The notes under the pieces were generated by a model that saw nothing but the letters and a program-made list of their open reading frames with translations, did not search any database and was not told the DNA's origin. 64,000 nucleotides of DNA from Pseudoalteromonas shioyasakiensis (GTDB lineage: Bacteria; Pseudomonadota; Gammaproteobacteria; Enterobacterales; Alteromonadaceae), in NCBI GenBank assembly GCA_013391845.1, contig CP058414.1, positions 2,342,501 through 2,406,500 of the forward strand, in the 5' to 3' direction. The stretch's first letter is position 1. Every line of letters starts with the position of its first letter. Below, one piece after another: positions 1 to 7,316 of this stretch. The translations under genes and the position numbers were made by a program.

Positions 1-107
1 ATCAGCACGCCACGCAAAGCGCCTGCTAAATCAAACAGGTAACCTTCGAGTTGATTAAAAGCCAACAATATAATTAATATATAAATAACCAGTAATATTA
101 AACGCAT
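1..107 (-). CDS. N-terminus of a small membrane protein (partial)
   Basis: A minus-strand ATG at 105-107 follows a very strong purine-rich ribosome-binding site (plus-strand run of C and T at 113-119). The reading frame stays open to the window edge, giving about 35 residues. Residues 2-16 are almost entirely Leu, Ile and Val and form one hydrophobic membrane segment or signal anchor. The rest lies outside the window, so no family can be assigned. Confidence 0.5.
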   Translation of the reverse strand, partial: MRLILLVIYILIILLAFNQLEGYLFDLAGALRGVL

Positions 108-200
108 CGCACTCCCCCCTTTGATTACTTATAGCTGCATATTTTGTTCCTTGCTGATAGATTCATATAACATAAATAGTATGATGTGTTCTTTTGTTGT

Positions 201-226
201 AAAAAATTAAGCACCCGAAGGTACTT
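201..226 (-). terminator. Rho-independent terminator with UUCG loop
   Basis: Read on the minus strand, a seven-pair stem (AAGTACC with GGTGCTT, one G-U pair) closes a TTCG tetraloop and is followed by TTAATTTTTT. It ends the minus-strand PTPS-like/M23/thioesterase group. Confidence 0.75.
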
Positions 227-252
227 AATTCACTTTAAACTTACAGTAAGTC

Positions 253-687
253 TTACTCGAAACCGTTAATCATTTTATCGCAAACTACCGGAGTTGGTCT
301 GTGGTTATCATCAACAGCAACAAACGTAAAGCTACCTGAAATAGCTAAGTGCTTGTCATCTTTGTGCATTCTTTCTAAAAAGATTTCAACGTCTACTTTA
401 AGGCTGGTATTACCTACATGTACAACTTTAGAGATAAGCTCTGCGAATGTACCAGCCGGAATGGCTTCTTTAAAATCTACACGGTCAGACGAAATCGTTA
501 CAAGTGGCTTACGACAAAAACGTGTAGCAGCAATAAACGCTACTTCATCCATCCACGCCAACGCGTCACCGCCAAATAAAGTATTGTGGTGGTTGGTACG
601 GCCAGGAAAAACAGTTTTTGTTACTGATGTTGTTGAGTCAGCAATACGCTTTGCAATAATAGCGTCACGATCGATTTGTTGTGTCAT
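253..687 (-). CDS. acyl-CoA thioesterase, YciA/BACH-type hotdog protein
   Basis: This 144-residue single hotdog domain likely hydrolyses acyl-CoA to free fatty acid and CoA in the cytoplasm. The family signature is visible at residues 35-50: N-x-L-F-G-G-D-A-L-A-W-M-D, with Asp47 in the position of the catalytic acid. The length matches the short YciA-like family rather than the double-hotdog TesB family. It follows the M23 peptidase gene by 5 bases and probably shares its transcript, ending at the UUCG terminator. The substrate chain length cannot be told from sequence. Confidence 0.85.
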   Translation of the reverse strand: MTQQIDRDAIIAKRIADSTTSVTKTVFPGRTNHHNTLFGGDALAWMDEVAFIAATRFCRKPLVTISSDRVDFKEAIPAGTFAELISKVVHVGNTSLKVDVEIFLERMHKDDKHLAISGSFTFVAVDDNHRPTPVVCDKMINGFE

Positions 688-692
688 AGTCT

Positions 693-1511
693 CTACTTTT
701 TATTAGCTAATGTATCTTGCATCATTAGCGCAGGATCAAGGCGTTCATTCTTCCAATTAAAACGCCAGTCTAAATGAGGGCCAGTTACGCGACCAGTCGC
801 GCCGATCTCAGCAATTTTATCGCCACGCTTAATTTCATCCCCTACTTTTACATCTAATTTGCTTAAATGGATGTAAGTAGAGGTAACGCCATGGCCATGG
901 TCAAGAATTAAAGTACCACCAGAGTAATATAAGTCAGCATCAGCAAAAACCACTGTGCCGCTGACTGGGGCATACACTGGACTACCCGTTTTATTGGCAA
1001 TGTCTAATCCAAAGTGTGGTCGACGTGGTTCACCATTAAAGTAGCGCTGGCTACCATAAACACCAGAAATTCGCCCAACTGCAGGCTTATAAACGGGATC
1101 TAAAAAATAACGTAAATCAGAATTAACTTGTCTAGCTTTACGAACAGCAACAGCTTCACGGCTAATACGTTCAGACACTTCTTTAGGGGGCGAAACATAT
1201 TTTTTTGCAACACCGGTGATTTTATCAATTTTGTAATCACGCTTAGTGATCACAATTGCTTGTTCGTGGCTTACACCAGCACTATCAACCCAAGAAAGGC
1301 TATGATTTGTCTTAGCATCACGACCAAAGCCGAAAACAAACTCACCATTTGTTGAAAGCTTAAGAGACTCACCATTGAAGCTAACACTTTTAGCGCCTTC
1401 AATTTGACCTGTTACTAAACCGCCTTGAGTTAAATGTCCTTTTAATTCAACAGCACTTGCAGTTAAAGAAAACAATCCTGCAAATGCTGCTATTAGTAAT
1501 CCTTTACGCAT
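693..1511 (-). CDS. secreted M23 family metallopeptidase
   Basis: The 272-residue protein has a signal peptide (residues 1-20, cleaved after TASA) and a C-terminal LytM/M23 domain (about 145-255), so it likely cleaves peptidoglycan cross-links or regulates an amidase in the periplasm. Zinc-site residues are H166 and D170 (HFGLD), the HGHG stretch at 205-208, and H215. The final motif reads HLD (246-248) where active members usually have H-x-H, so the last ligand is Asp or activity is reduced. Its ATG overlaps the end of the PTPS-like gene by 8 bases, which indicates translational coupling. Confidence 0.85.
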   Translation of the reverse strand: MRKGLLIAAFAGLFSLTASAVELKGHLTQGGLVTGQIEGAKSVSFNGESLKLSTNGEFVFGFGRDAKTNHSLSWVDSAGVSHEQAIVITKRDYKIDKITGVAKKYVSPPKEVSERISREAVAVRKARQVNSDLRYFLDPVYKPAVGRISGVYGSQRYFNGEPRRPHFGLDIANKTGSPVYAPVSGTVVFADADLYYSGGTLILDHGHGVTSTYIHLSKLDVKVGDEIKRGDKIAEIGATGRVTGPHLDWRFNWKNERLDPALMMQDTLANKK

Positions 1512-2361
1512 AACTTATAGACCCCTTGCCAACCCCTTCATAAGCTGTAATTTTTACTTCTGATTCAGGGTATTGGTTTTTAACTTGTGAACTTAAGTAG
1601 TCTGCAATGCACTCAACCGTAGTATCGCAAGGTAAAATGTCGCAGCGTGACTTATCAATCGCCATTTCAAAATAGCCTTGCTGTGATGTATAAGCAAAAC
1701 ATACATCGTTATCTTGTGCTGTTACATGCTTAAGGTCTGATTTATTAATTTCATCTTCAGCTGTTGCTAAATAAATGTCTTCCCATTTATCTGCCCACTC
1801 TTTTTGTAAGCGAGGCATAGCCATACCATCAAGGCTAATACCAATTTGTGAGCGATGACCATGAATAATACGCTGACAATTACCATCGTGCTTTTTAAGA
1901 CCGTGACTATAGTGATAGTAAAAGCTTTGGCTGTGCTCTGGGTATAAATTAATTTCAATCTTTTCAATGTTGCTAGGTAACTCAGGCATAATAGTTTTAA
2001 TTAAAAACTCAGTTACCGATTTTTCATCTACAATATCAGCATCAATTAAACAAAATGCTTGATTTGGAGCACTCATAGCTAAGTGGTAATTATCACCAAA
2101 GTGACAATCTAACACGCTGTGATCAGCATGCTTTATAATTGAACCGTTTAGACTGTTAGGCACAGCAAGTTTATGGTCGATACAGTTATCAATAATGCCC
2201 TTAATCTGTTTTTTGACTAAACCAAAATCAAGGACCATCGACTCATCATTTAATTGACCGTGCAGAGTTAAATCCACAATCCAGCTCTCGCCAACTGCGC
2301 CGCGTTTATTACACAAGTAAGAAAAATCAATCACTGTTAGTGAGTTTACAAAAAGGATCAT
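1504..2361 (-). CDS. tandem 6-pyruvoyl-tetrahydropterin synthase-like protein
   Basis: This 285-residue protein contains two copies of the PTPS/QueD fold. The C-terminal copy (about 130-285) keeps the zinc-site pattern: H153 in YSHGLKKH, C162, and H167/H169 in HGHR. The N-terminal copy retains the VLDFG strand (43-47) but lacks the zinc histidines, so it is probably structural or has diverged. QueD-type enzymes make 6-carboxytetrahydropterin for queuosine synthesis. Twice the usual length of about 120-150 residues and placement next to an M23 peptidase make that role uncertain. It is transcribed divergently from fabA. Confidence 0.7.
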   Translation of the reverse strand: MILFVNSLTVIDFSYLCNKRGAVGESWIVDLTLHGQLNDESMVLDFGLVKKQIKGIIDNCIDHKLAVPNSLNGSIIKHADHSVLDCHFGDNYHLAMSAPNQAFCLIDADIVDEKSVTEFLIKTIMPELPSNIEKIEINLYPEHSQSFYYHYSHGLKKHDGNCQRIIHGHRSQIGISLDGMAMPRLQKEWADKWEDIYLATAEDEINKSDLKHVTAQDNDVCFAYTSQQGYFEMAIDKSRCDILPCDTTVECIADYLSSQVKNQYPESEVKITAYEGVGKGSISYA

Positions 2362-2510
2362 AAATTTCCTTTAGACTGGTTAAAGAATCACAGCAATTAT
2401 AATGATTTTTACTTCACAATGCGCGGTTTTATCTCCCTTTATCAGCGACACTTTAATTAAATGGTCATAAAACAAGCGAAAAATAGCAAAAAATTAACTG
2501 CTCCGAGTTG

Positions 2511-2534
2511 TTTAGCGTACAAGTGTACGCTAAA
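2511..2534. promoter_or_regulatory. FabR-like operator upstream of fabA
   Basis: A perfect inverted repeat with 11-base arms (TTTAGCGTACA and TGTACGCTAAA) around a 2-base centre lies 35 bases before the fabA start. The core AGCGTACA..TGTACGCT resembles the FabR/DesT class of operators that control unsaturated fatty acid genes. The assignment rests on similarity and position. The fabR gene itself is not in this window. Confidence 0.7.
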
Positions 2535-2568
2535 GTACGGGGCAATTTCTAAGCGATGAATAAGAGTT

Positions 2569-3084
2569 ATGGAACCTAAAAACAGCTATACAAAAGAAGA
2601 ATTGGTCCTTTGTGGTCAAGGTGAAATGTTCGGTGAAGGCAACTGTCGTTTACCAAGTGACAACATGCTAATGATGGACCGCATTATCTCTATCACTGCT
2701 GACGGTGGTGAGCACGGTAAAGGTCAGATCGTTGCAGAACTAGATATCAACCCTGATCTTTGGTTCTTCGACTGTCACTTTAAAGGTGACCCGGTAATGC
2801 CAGGTTGTCTAGGCCTAGATGCAATGTGGCAATTAGTTGGTTTCTTCCTTGGTTGGTCTGGTGGTCCAGGTCTTGGTCGTGCACTTGGTGTAGGTGAAGT
2901 TAAATTCACAGGTCAAATCTTACCAACAGCTAAAAAAGTAACTTACCGTTTAGACATGAAGCGTGTTATTAAACGTAAATTATTCATGGGTATGGCTGAT
3001 GGTACTGTTGAAGTCGATGGCCGCGTTATTTATGAAGCAAAAGATCTAAAAGTAGGTCTTTTCCAAGATACATCTGCGTTTTAA
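2569..3084 (+). CDS. fabA: 3-hydroxydecanoyl-ACP dehydratase/isomerase FabA
   Basis: FabA dehydrates 3-hydroxydecanoyl-ACP and isomerises the trans-2 product to cis-3-decenoyl-ACP, the branch point for unsaturated fatty acid synthesis. The 171-residue length is typical. The catalytic His70 (WFFDCHF) and Asp84 (CLGLDAMW) sit at the same numbers as in the E. coli enzyme, and the PVMPGCLG segment is intact. It is a single-gene unit, with the FabR-like operator just upstream and a bidirectional terminator after the stop codon. Regulation by membrane fluidity through FabR is a family-based inference. Confidence 0.97.
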   Translation: MEPKNSYTKEELVLCGQGEMFGEGNCRLPSDNMLMMDRIISITADGGEHGKGQIVAELDINPDLWFFDCHFKGDPVMPGCLGLDAMWQLVGFFLGWSGGPGLGRALGVGEVKFTGQILPTAKKVTYRLDMKRVIKRKLFMGMADGTVEVDGRVIYEAKDLKVGLFQDTSAF

Positions 3085-3115
3085 TCTTTAATTTAAGATA
3101 CAAAATAGCAGGTAC

Positions 3116-3142
3116 AAAAAAGCCCCTTGATGGGGCTTTTTT
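3116..3142. terminator. bidirectional terminator between fabA and rmf
   Basis: The inverted repeat AAAAAAGCCCC / GGGGCTTTTTT has a five-base loop and lies between two convergent genes, with A and T tracts suited to both directions. Confidence 0.85.
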
Positions 3143-3162
3143 GCGTGAATAAGGTGCCTATA

Positions 3163-3333
3163 TTAAGTTTTGAACATATTACGGTTTTCAATGGCCTCTC
3201 GCCAGCCACCCAACCATTCAGATTTAGGGTCGATTTGTTGATAAGGGCATTGTTCTTTTGAACGGCCTGCCAAGCCTGCTTTATAACCTTGAGAATGAGC
3301 TCTTTCTAAACGATCTCTTTTCTGTCTCTTCAT
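3163..3333 (-). CDS. rmf: ribosome modulation factor
   Basis: RMF binds 30S subunits near the anti-Shine-Dalgarno region and drives formation of 100S ribosome dimers in stationary phase. The 56-residue product has the family core MKRQKRDRLERAH, GRSKE-CPY and WLGGWREA. A longer reading from a GTG at 3346-3348 adds five residues. The ATG at 3331-3333 is preferred because it matches the known family start and is preceded by AGGTGAGGA at good spacing. The gene converges on fabA and shares its terminator. Confidence 0.95.
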   Translation of the reverse strand: MKRQKRDRLERAHSQGYKAGLAGRSKEQCPYQQIDPKSEWLGGWREAIENRNMFKT

Positions 3334-3618
3334 AGGTAATATCCTCACCTTTTATATTTATAGATATGTAGCGAAATTGACATCTACATTTAATGAATAG
3401 TTAATAAAACTGTTAAATTCAAATGGCAAAAAACAATTAAATAGTTTGACAATAACTAACATGCTGATGCTCAAATGAATTAACATTTAAAATGACTAAG
3501 TGGTCGTACCTCTTCATCTAAAACGACCTATAAATACACTTAAATTCAGCTAAACACGATACAGCTCTTTTTAGCCTCCTAAATTATGACCAACACTTTT
3601 TTAGCAAAGTTCCCATTT

Positions 3619-3656
3619 AAATTGTAATCATGACAAATTTATGATGATTACAATTT
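3619..3656. repeat. 13-bp perfect inverted repeat upstream of the TetR gene
   Basis: The arms AAATTGTAATCAT (3619-3631) and ATGATTACAATTT (3644-3656) are separated by 12 bases. The element sits about 15 bases before the candidate -35 box of the TetR-family gene. It could be an operator or a hairpin. In the rest of the gap between rmf and the TetR gene (3334-3618) I see AT-rich sequence only. Confidence 0.6.
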
Positions 3657-3670
3657 AGTCAAATTAATTC

Positions 3671-3700
3671 TTGCATATTAAAAACCGATCGGTCTAATAT
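3671..3700 (+). promoter_or_regulatory. promoter and TetR operator overlapping the TetR-family gene start
   Basis: TTGCAT (3671-3676) and TAATAT (3695-3700) are spaced by 18 bases. The perfect palindrome ACCGATCGGT (3684-3693) sits in the spacer, as expected for autorepression. A transcript from this promoter would begin at or within a base or two of the ATG at 3708, and no Shine-Dalgarno sequence precedes that ATG. Confidence 0.55.
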
Positions 3701-3707
3701 AGTCGTC

Positions 3708-4340
3708 ATGGAAAAACATAGCAAAGTGCCAAGCCGTCGCGGCAGGCCACCCAAAATAGCGCGTTCAAATGCAGATACTCGTGCCCTATTAATTAATACG
3801 GGCTTAGCTGTATTGACCGAAAAAGGCTTTAGCGCAACAGGCATTGATTTAATTTTAAAATCGGCTCAAGTGCCAAAAGGGTCTTTTTATCATTATTTCA
3901 AAAGTAAAAATGATTTTGGCTTAGCACTCATCGATGCTTATGACAATTATTTTCAAGCAAAGTTAAAACGCCATTTAACAAACGAAGCTACAACACCTCT
4001 TGAGAGAATTGTGCTGTTTGCAAATGATGCTAAACAAGGGATGGCAAAATTTGAATTTACACGTGGGTGCTTAATTGGCAATTTAAACCAAGAACTCAGT
4101 TACCTTGATGATTTCATGATTGAACGCATCAAAAAGGCTTACAATAGCTGGCAAGCATTAATTGAACAGTGCTTACTTGACGCTAAAAAGCTAAAACAAA
4201 TACCCCAAGCATCAGATTGTAAGATGCTTGCTGAATTTTTTTGGATTGGCTGGGAGGGTGCAGTAATGCGCTCTAAACTTGATAAATCAAGTGAACCGCT
4301 TACCCTTTATACAGCACAATTTTTACGCTTAATTTTATAA
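3708..4340 (+). CDS. TetR/AcrR family regulator, probably of acuI
   Basis: The 210-residue protein has an N-terminal TetR helix-turn-helix (about residues 22-68, with the GVL/ATGIDLILKSA..GSFYHYFKSK pattern) preceded by a basic RRGRPPK segment, and an all-helical ligand domain. Family knowledge suggests repression relieved by a small reactive ligand. Similar regulators adjoin acuI (AcuR) or nemA (NemR). Palindromic boxes of the ACCGATCGGT type lie before this gene and before acuI 60 bases downstream, so it probably controls both. The mRNA may be leaderless. Confidence 0.8.
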   Translation: MEKHSKVPSRRGRPPKIARSNADTRALLINTGLAVLTEKGFSATGIDLILKSAQVPKGSFYHYFKSKNDFGLALIDAYDNYFQAKLKRHLTNEATTPLERIVLFANDAKQGMAKFEFTRGCLIGNLNQELSYLDDFMIERIKKAYNSWQALIEQCLLDAKKLKQIPQASDCKMLAEFFWIGWEGAVMRSKLDKSSEPLTLYTAQFLRLIL

Positions 4341-4375
4341 AGCCGTTTTAAACGGTTTTATTTTAACCATTAAAA

Positions 4376-4387
4376 GACGATCGGTCT
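4376..4387 (+). promoter_or_regulatory. second TetR box before acuI
   Basis: GACGATCGGTCT shares the GATCGGTCTAA half with the box at 3684-3693 but has lost one C from the perfect palindrome. It lies just before the acuI ribosome-binding site (AGGAG at 4391-4395), where bound repressor would block transcription or initiation. Confidence 0.5.
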
Positions 4388-4400
4388 AAAAGGAGTCAAC

Positions 4401-5393
4401 ATGACAACATCAGTAAAATCGGTAGTTATAAACAAAGATGATCAAGGCTATCATGCCGAGTACACAGACTTTCCCGTAGAAAATATCCACCAGCACGATG
4501 TAAATATTGATGTTGACTACAGTACCTTAAATTACAAAGACGCTTTAGCTATCACTGGTAAAGGCCCAGTAGTAAGAACATTTCCAATGATCCCAGGCAT
4601 CGACCTTGCTGGCACTGTTAGCGAATCTAACAGTGATGAATTTAAAGTAGGGGATAAAGTATTATTAAATGGCTTTGGGGTTGGTGAAAAATACCTAGGC
4701 GGTCTTAGCGAAAAAGCATCAATGAGTAGTGATTGGCTGATCCCCCTACCCGCTAACTTAACACCAAAGCAAGCAATGCAAATAGGAACAGCTGGTTATA
4801 CAGCTATGCTAAGTATTATTGCTTTAGAAAAACAAGGTATCACGCCGCAAAGTGGCGAAGTCCTTGTAACTGGTGGTAATGGTGGCGTGGGTAGTTTTGC
4901 TATCTATTTATTAAACAAGCTTGGCTTTGATGTTGTTGCTACAACAGGCCGCATGAATGAAGCACAGCACCTTGAAAAATTAGGTGCAAAACGTGTTTTA
5001 TCGCGTGATGAATTTTCGTCACCGGGCAAACCACTAGCTAAAGAACAATTCGCTGGTGCAATTGATTCAGTAGGTAGCCACACACTTGCAAATGTGTGTG
5101 CATCAATAAAATATGGTGGTGTTGTAACAGCGTGTGGTTTAGCACAAGGCATGGACTTCCCAGCAACAGTCGCGCCGTTTATCCTTCGCGGTATAAGCCT
5201 TATGGGTATAGATAGTGTAATGCGTCCTAAAGAAGACCGCATTGAAGCATGGCAGCGTTTAAGCGAGCTTGTTGAAACACAATACCTAGATACCATATCG
5301 CAAGAAATTCCTCTTTCACAAGCGATAGCAAATGCAGAAGCGTTACTAAAAGGTGAAATTCGCGGCCGCGTTGTGGTTAATTGCAAAGAATAA
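4401..5393 (+). CDS. acuI: NADPH-dependent acrylyl-CoA reductase / YhdH-family oxidoreductase
   Basis: This 330-residue medium-chain dehydrogenase of the AcuI/YhdH clade reduces acrylyl-CoA to propionyl-CoA with NADPH, detoxifying acrylate formed in DMSP or propionate metabolism. Seen in the sequence: the substrate-side motif YSTLNYKDALAITG (about 41-54), the GIDLAGTV strand, and the nucleotide-binding GGNGGVGS (about 159-166). There is no zinc-ligand set, as expected for this clade. It follows the TetR regulator. A quinone reductase-like role cannot be excluded, but AcuI is the closest named family. Confidence 0.85.
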   Translation: MTTSVKSVVINKDDQGYHAEYTDFPVENIHQHDVNIDVDYSTLNYKDALAITGKGPVVRTFPMIPGIDLAGTVSESNSDEFKVGDKVLLNGFGVGEKYLGGLSEKASMSSDWLIPLPANLTPKQAMQIGTAGYTAMLSIIALEKQGITPQSGEVLVTGGNGGVGSFAIYLLNKLGFDVVATTGRMNEAQHLEKLGAKRVLSRDEFSSPGKPLAKEQFAGAIDSVGSHTLANVCASIKYGGVVTACGLAQGMDFPATVAPFILRGISLMGIDSVMRPKEDRIEAWQRLSELVETQYLDTISQEIPLSQAIANAEALLKGEIRGRVVVNCKE

Positions 5394-5483
5394 GCTCGAA
5401 AACAAACATTCTTAGCAAGTTAGCTATAAAACTAGGGTAAAGGCAATTATACTTACCCTAGTTTTGTAATACCGGACAGTCTA

Positions 5484-5900
5484 ATGAGTAATAAAGAAAT
5501 TTTCAGCAACAACCCACTGCAAGGTGTTGGTATCGAGCAAGTCGTAACAGAGCTTGTCGAACAATATGGCTGGGAATTACTCCACGCCTATATGCGTCTA
5601 AACTGCTTTAAAAATAATCCTGATGTTAAATCTGCGGTTAAGTTTTTACGTAAAACCCAATGGGCACAAGAAAAAGTAGAAAACTTTTATTTGTATCGTC
5701 TTAAAAACTTACCACGCCCTGATGATGTAAACTATGAATTGCCACCTCGCGATCGTGTGATCCCTGCTGATCAAAAACCAGGTGATCCTTGTGAGTTAAG
5801 TTTTACCGACGCCAAACGCATTCATGCTAAAAAAGAAGCCAAGCAGCAAGCACGAGCACGTAAGCAGCGTTCAAATGCGAGTAACCCTTGGGGTAATTGA
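5484..5900 (+). CDS. VF530 family (DUF2132) DNA-binding-like protein
   Basis: The 138-residue protein carries the family core at residues 10-75: [23 protein letters not shown], then [24 protein letters not shown]-like sequence. The fold is known from Vibrio VF530, where a nucleic-acid-binding role was suggested but no function is established. The C-terminal 30 residues are basic and rich in Ala, Lys, Gln and Arg. It is monocistronic, with its own terminator. Confidence 0.8.
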   Translation: [138 protein letters not shown]

Positions 5901-5941
5901 TCGACAAAAGCTGTAAGTTTTATGCTATAAGTTGAAATGAG

Positions 5942-5963
5942 CCGCCTGTTGGGCGGTTTTTTT
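5942..5963 (+). terminator. Rho-independent terminator after the VF530 gene
   Basis: The stem CCGCC / GGCGG is followed by seven T residues, 40 bases past the stop codon. Confidence 0.85.
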
Positions 5964-6096
5964 ATATGAGTGAGTTAGTAAGTTAAGAATTGAAGTGCTA
6001 CCTAAACACGTCAATAATATTTGTTATTAATTTAAGGGTAACCTGATTATGTTAGACTGATTGCATCATCAGTAATTTGAGTTAAAAAGGATGTGT

Positions 6097-6627
6097 ATGT
6101 CTAACTACAACGAGTCACCTGAACAAATCGCAAACGCAACGCAAGATTACGTAATGCAACAAACAATGTTGCGAATTAAAGATCCAAAGCCATCTTTAGA
6201 TTTCTACCAAAACGTTTTAGGCATGAAGTTATTGGGTAAATATGACTTCCCTAAAATGGAGTTTACACTGTACTTTTTAGGTTATGAGCAAGACATGCCA
6301 ACAGGCAGCGATAAAGAAAAAGCACAGTGGGTATTTCGCCGCCCTGCTCTTATCGAGCTTACACATAATTGGGGCACAGAAAACGACGACAGTTTTGCTG
6401 GTTACCACAGTGGTAATGATGAACCAAAAGGCTTTGGTCATATCGGTATTAGCGTGCCAGACGTGTACGCAGCATGCGAGCGCTTTGCAAAATACGATGT
6501 TGAGTTTGTTAAAAAACCTGACGATGGCTCAATGAAAGGCTTAGCCTTTATTAAAGACCCAGATGGCTATTGGATAGAGATACTCTCAGCTGAAGGGATC
6601 ACTGAGATAATTGAAGAGCATAAGTAA
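6097..6627 (+). CDS. gloA: lactoylglutathione lyase (glyoxalase I)
   Basis: Glyoxalase I isomerises the methylglyoxal-glutathione hemithioacetal to S-lactoylglutathione. The 176-residue single-chain form resembles the long, human-like type. Metal ligands can be placed at Q21 ([10 protein letters not shown]), E87 ([10 protein letters not shown]), H115 (GFGHIGI) and E161 (GYWIEI). An ATG two codons upstream (6091) abuts the AAAAAGG Shine-Dalgarno directly. The ATG at 6097 has normal spacing and is chosen. Upstream and downstream terminators show it is transcribed alone. Confidence 0.93.
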   Translation: MSNYNESPEQIANATQDYVMQQTMLRIKDPKPSLDFYQNVLGMKLLGKYDFPKMEFTLYFLGYEQDMPTGSDKEKAQWVFRRPALIELTHNWGTENDDSFAGYHSGNDEPKGFGHIGISVPDVYAACERFAKYDVEFVKKPDDGSMKGLAFIKDPDGYWIEILSAEGITEIIEEHK

Positions 6628-6642
6628 AAGTCAATCACTCAT

Positions 6643-6665
6643 AAACCTGCTATTTAGCAGGTTTT
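6643..6665. terminator. terminator between gloA and the CPXCG gene
   Basis: The inverted repeat AAACCTGCTA / TAGCAGGTTT is followed by T residues. It lies between two convergent genes and can serve both. Confidence 0.8.
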
Positions 6666-6700
6666 ATATTTCATAACTTAGAATTCTTACAATCTAATTT

Positions 6701-6913
6701 CTAAAAATTAGAAAAACCACTACTTTCATCATCACTTGATACTGTAACTGAAAGCTCTTGATCTATGCTTTCAAAAACTAAAAAGTTTATTGGCTTACAA
6801 CAAACCTGACAATCTTCGATGTACTGCTGATCCAAGTCTGCTGGATCTAGCAAGATTTCTATTTGCTCACCACAATAAGGACAAGTAATCCTTTTCTCTG
6901 TTAATTGATTCAT
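6701..6913 (-). CDS. CPXCG motif-containing cysteine-rich protein
   Basis: This 70-residue protein has two Cys pairs, CPYC at 11-14 and C35xxC38, forming a small zinc ribbon, followed by an acidic Ser/Asp-rich tail. The family is widespread in gammaproteobacteria and has no established function. It sits alone between gloA (convergent) and a decayed gene remnant. Confidence 0.8.
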   Translation of the reverse strand: MNQLTEKRITCPYCGEQIEILLDPADLDQQYIEDCQVCCKPINFLVFESIDQELSVTVSSDDESSGFSNF

Positions 6914-6983
6914 CAGTTATGTTCCTTATTATTGAGATTACTGTTAGTAATTTTTATTTAAATAAATTCAAACATGTAATTAT

Positions 6984-7282
6984 TAGGTTGTATCAAAAAG
7001 CTCATGGCACTTAGGAAGATATCCCCAAACCCTTATAGTTGTTTTGCCTTTTTCGTAAGATAAACCTATCTTATCTAAAAGCTCAGTTAACCTCTGAGAA
7101 TGATCATGCTCTTTTATAGATTGATTCCCTCTGACGTCTACCACTTCTTCTATAAAGCACAAATCTAGCCACCGAACACCTATAAAAGGAAATGGTAAAT
7201 GAAAGTACTACTCACAATCCCATTCTGATATGTGCCCAGTTACCCATTTTGAACGAAAAGGTGGTTGCCAATTTTGTCTTTC
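6984..7282 (-). pseudogene. remnant of an uncharacterised gene (possibly DUF6678-like)
   Basis: In the gap between the CPXCG and kinase genes, one minus-strand frame is open from a TGA at 7283-7285 for about 24 codons to a single TAG at 7208-7210. It then runs for about 60 more codons with protein-like content (WLDLCFIEEV, LTELLDKIGL, IRVWGY). There is no start codon or ribosome-binding site, so the 5' part is lost. I am unsure of the frame by one base near 7020. The spacing of the Trp-rich blocks recalls DUF6678 proteins. That identification is tentative. Confidence 0.45.
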
Positions 7283-7316
7283 TCACTAGCCGATGTATAA
7301 GCCAAAGGCAGAAGGC

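Noticed and set aside
4904..5386. 160-codon frame on the minus strand inside acuI, and many similar antisense frames
   Set aside because: They are shadow frames of well-supported genes, with no independent start signals or family matches.
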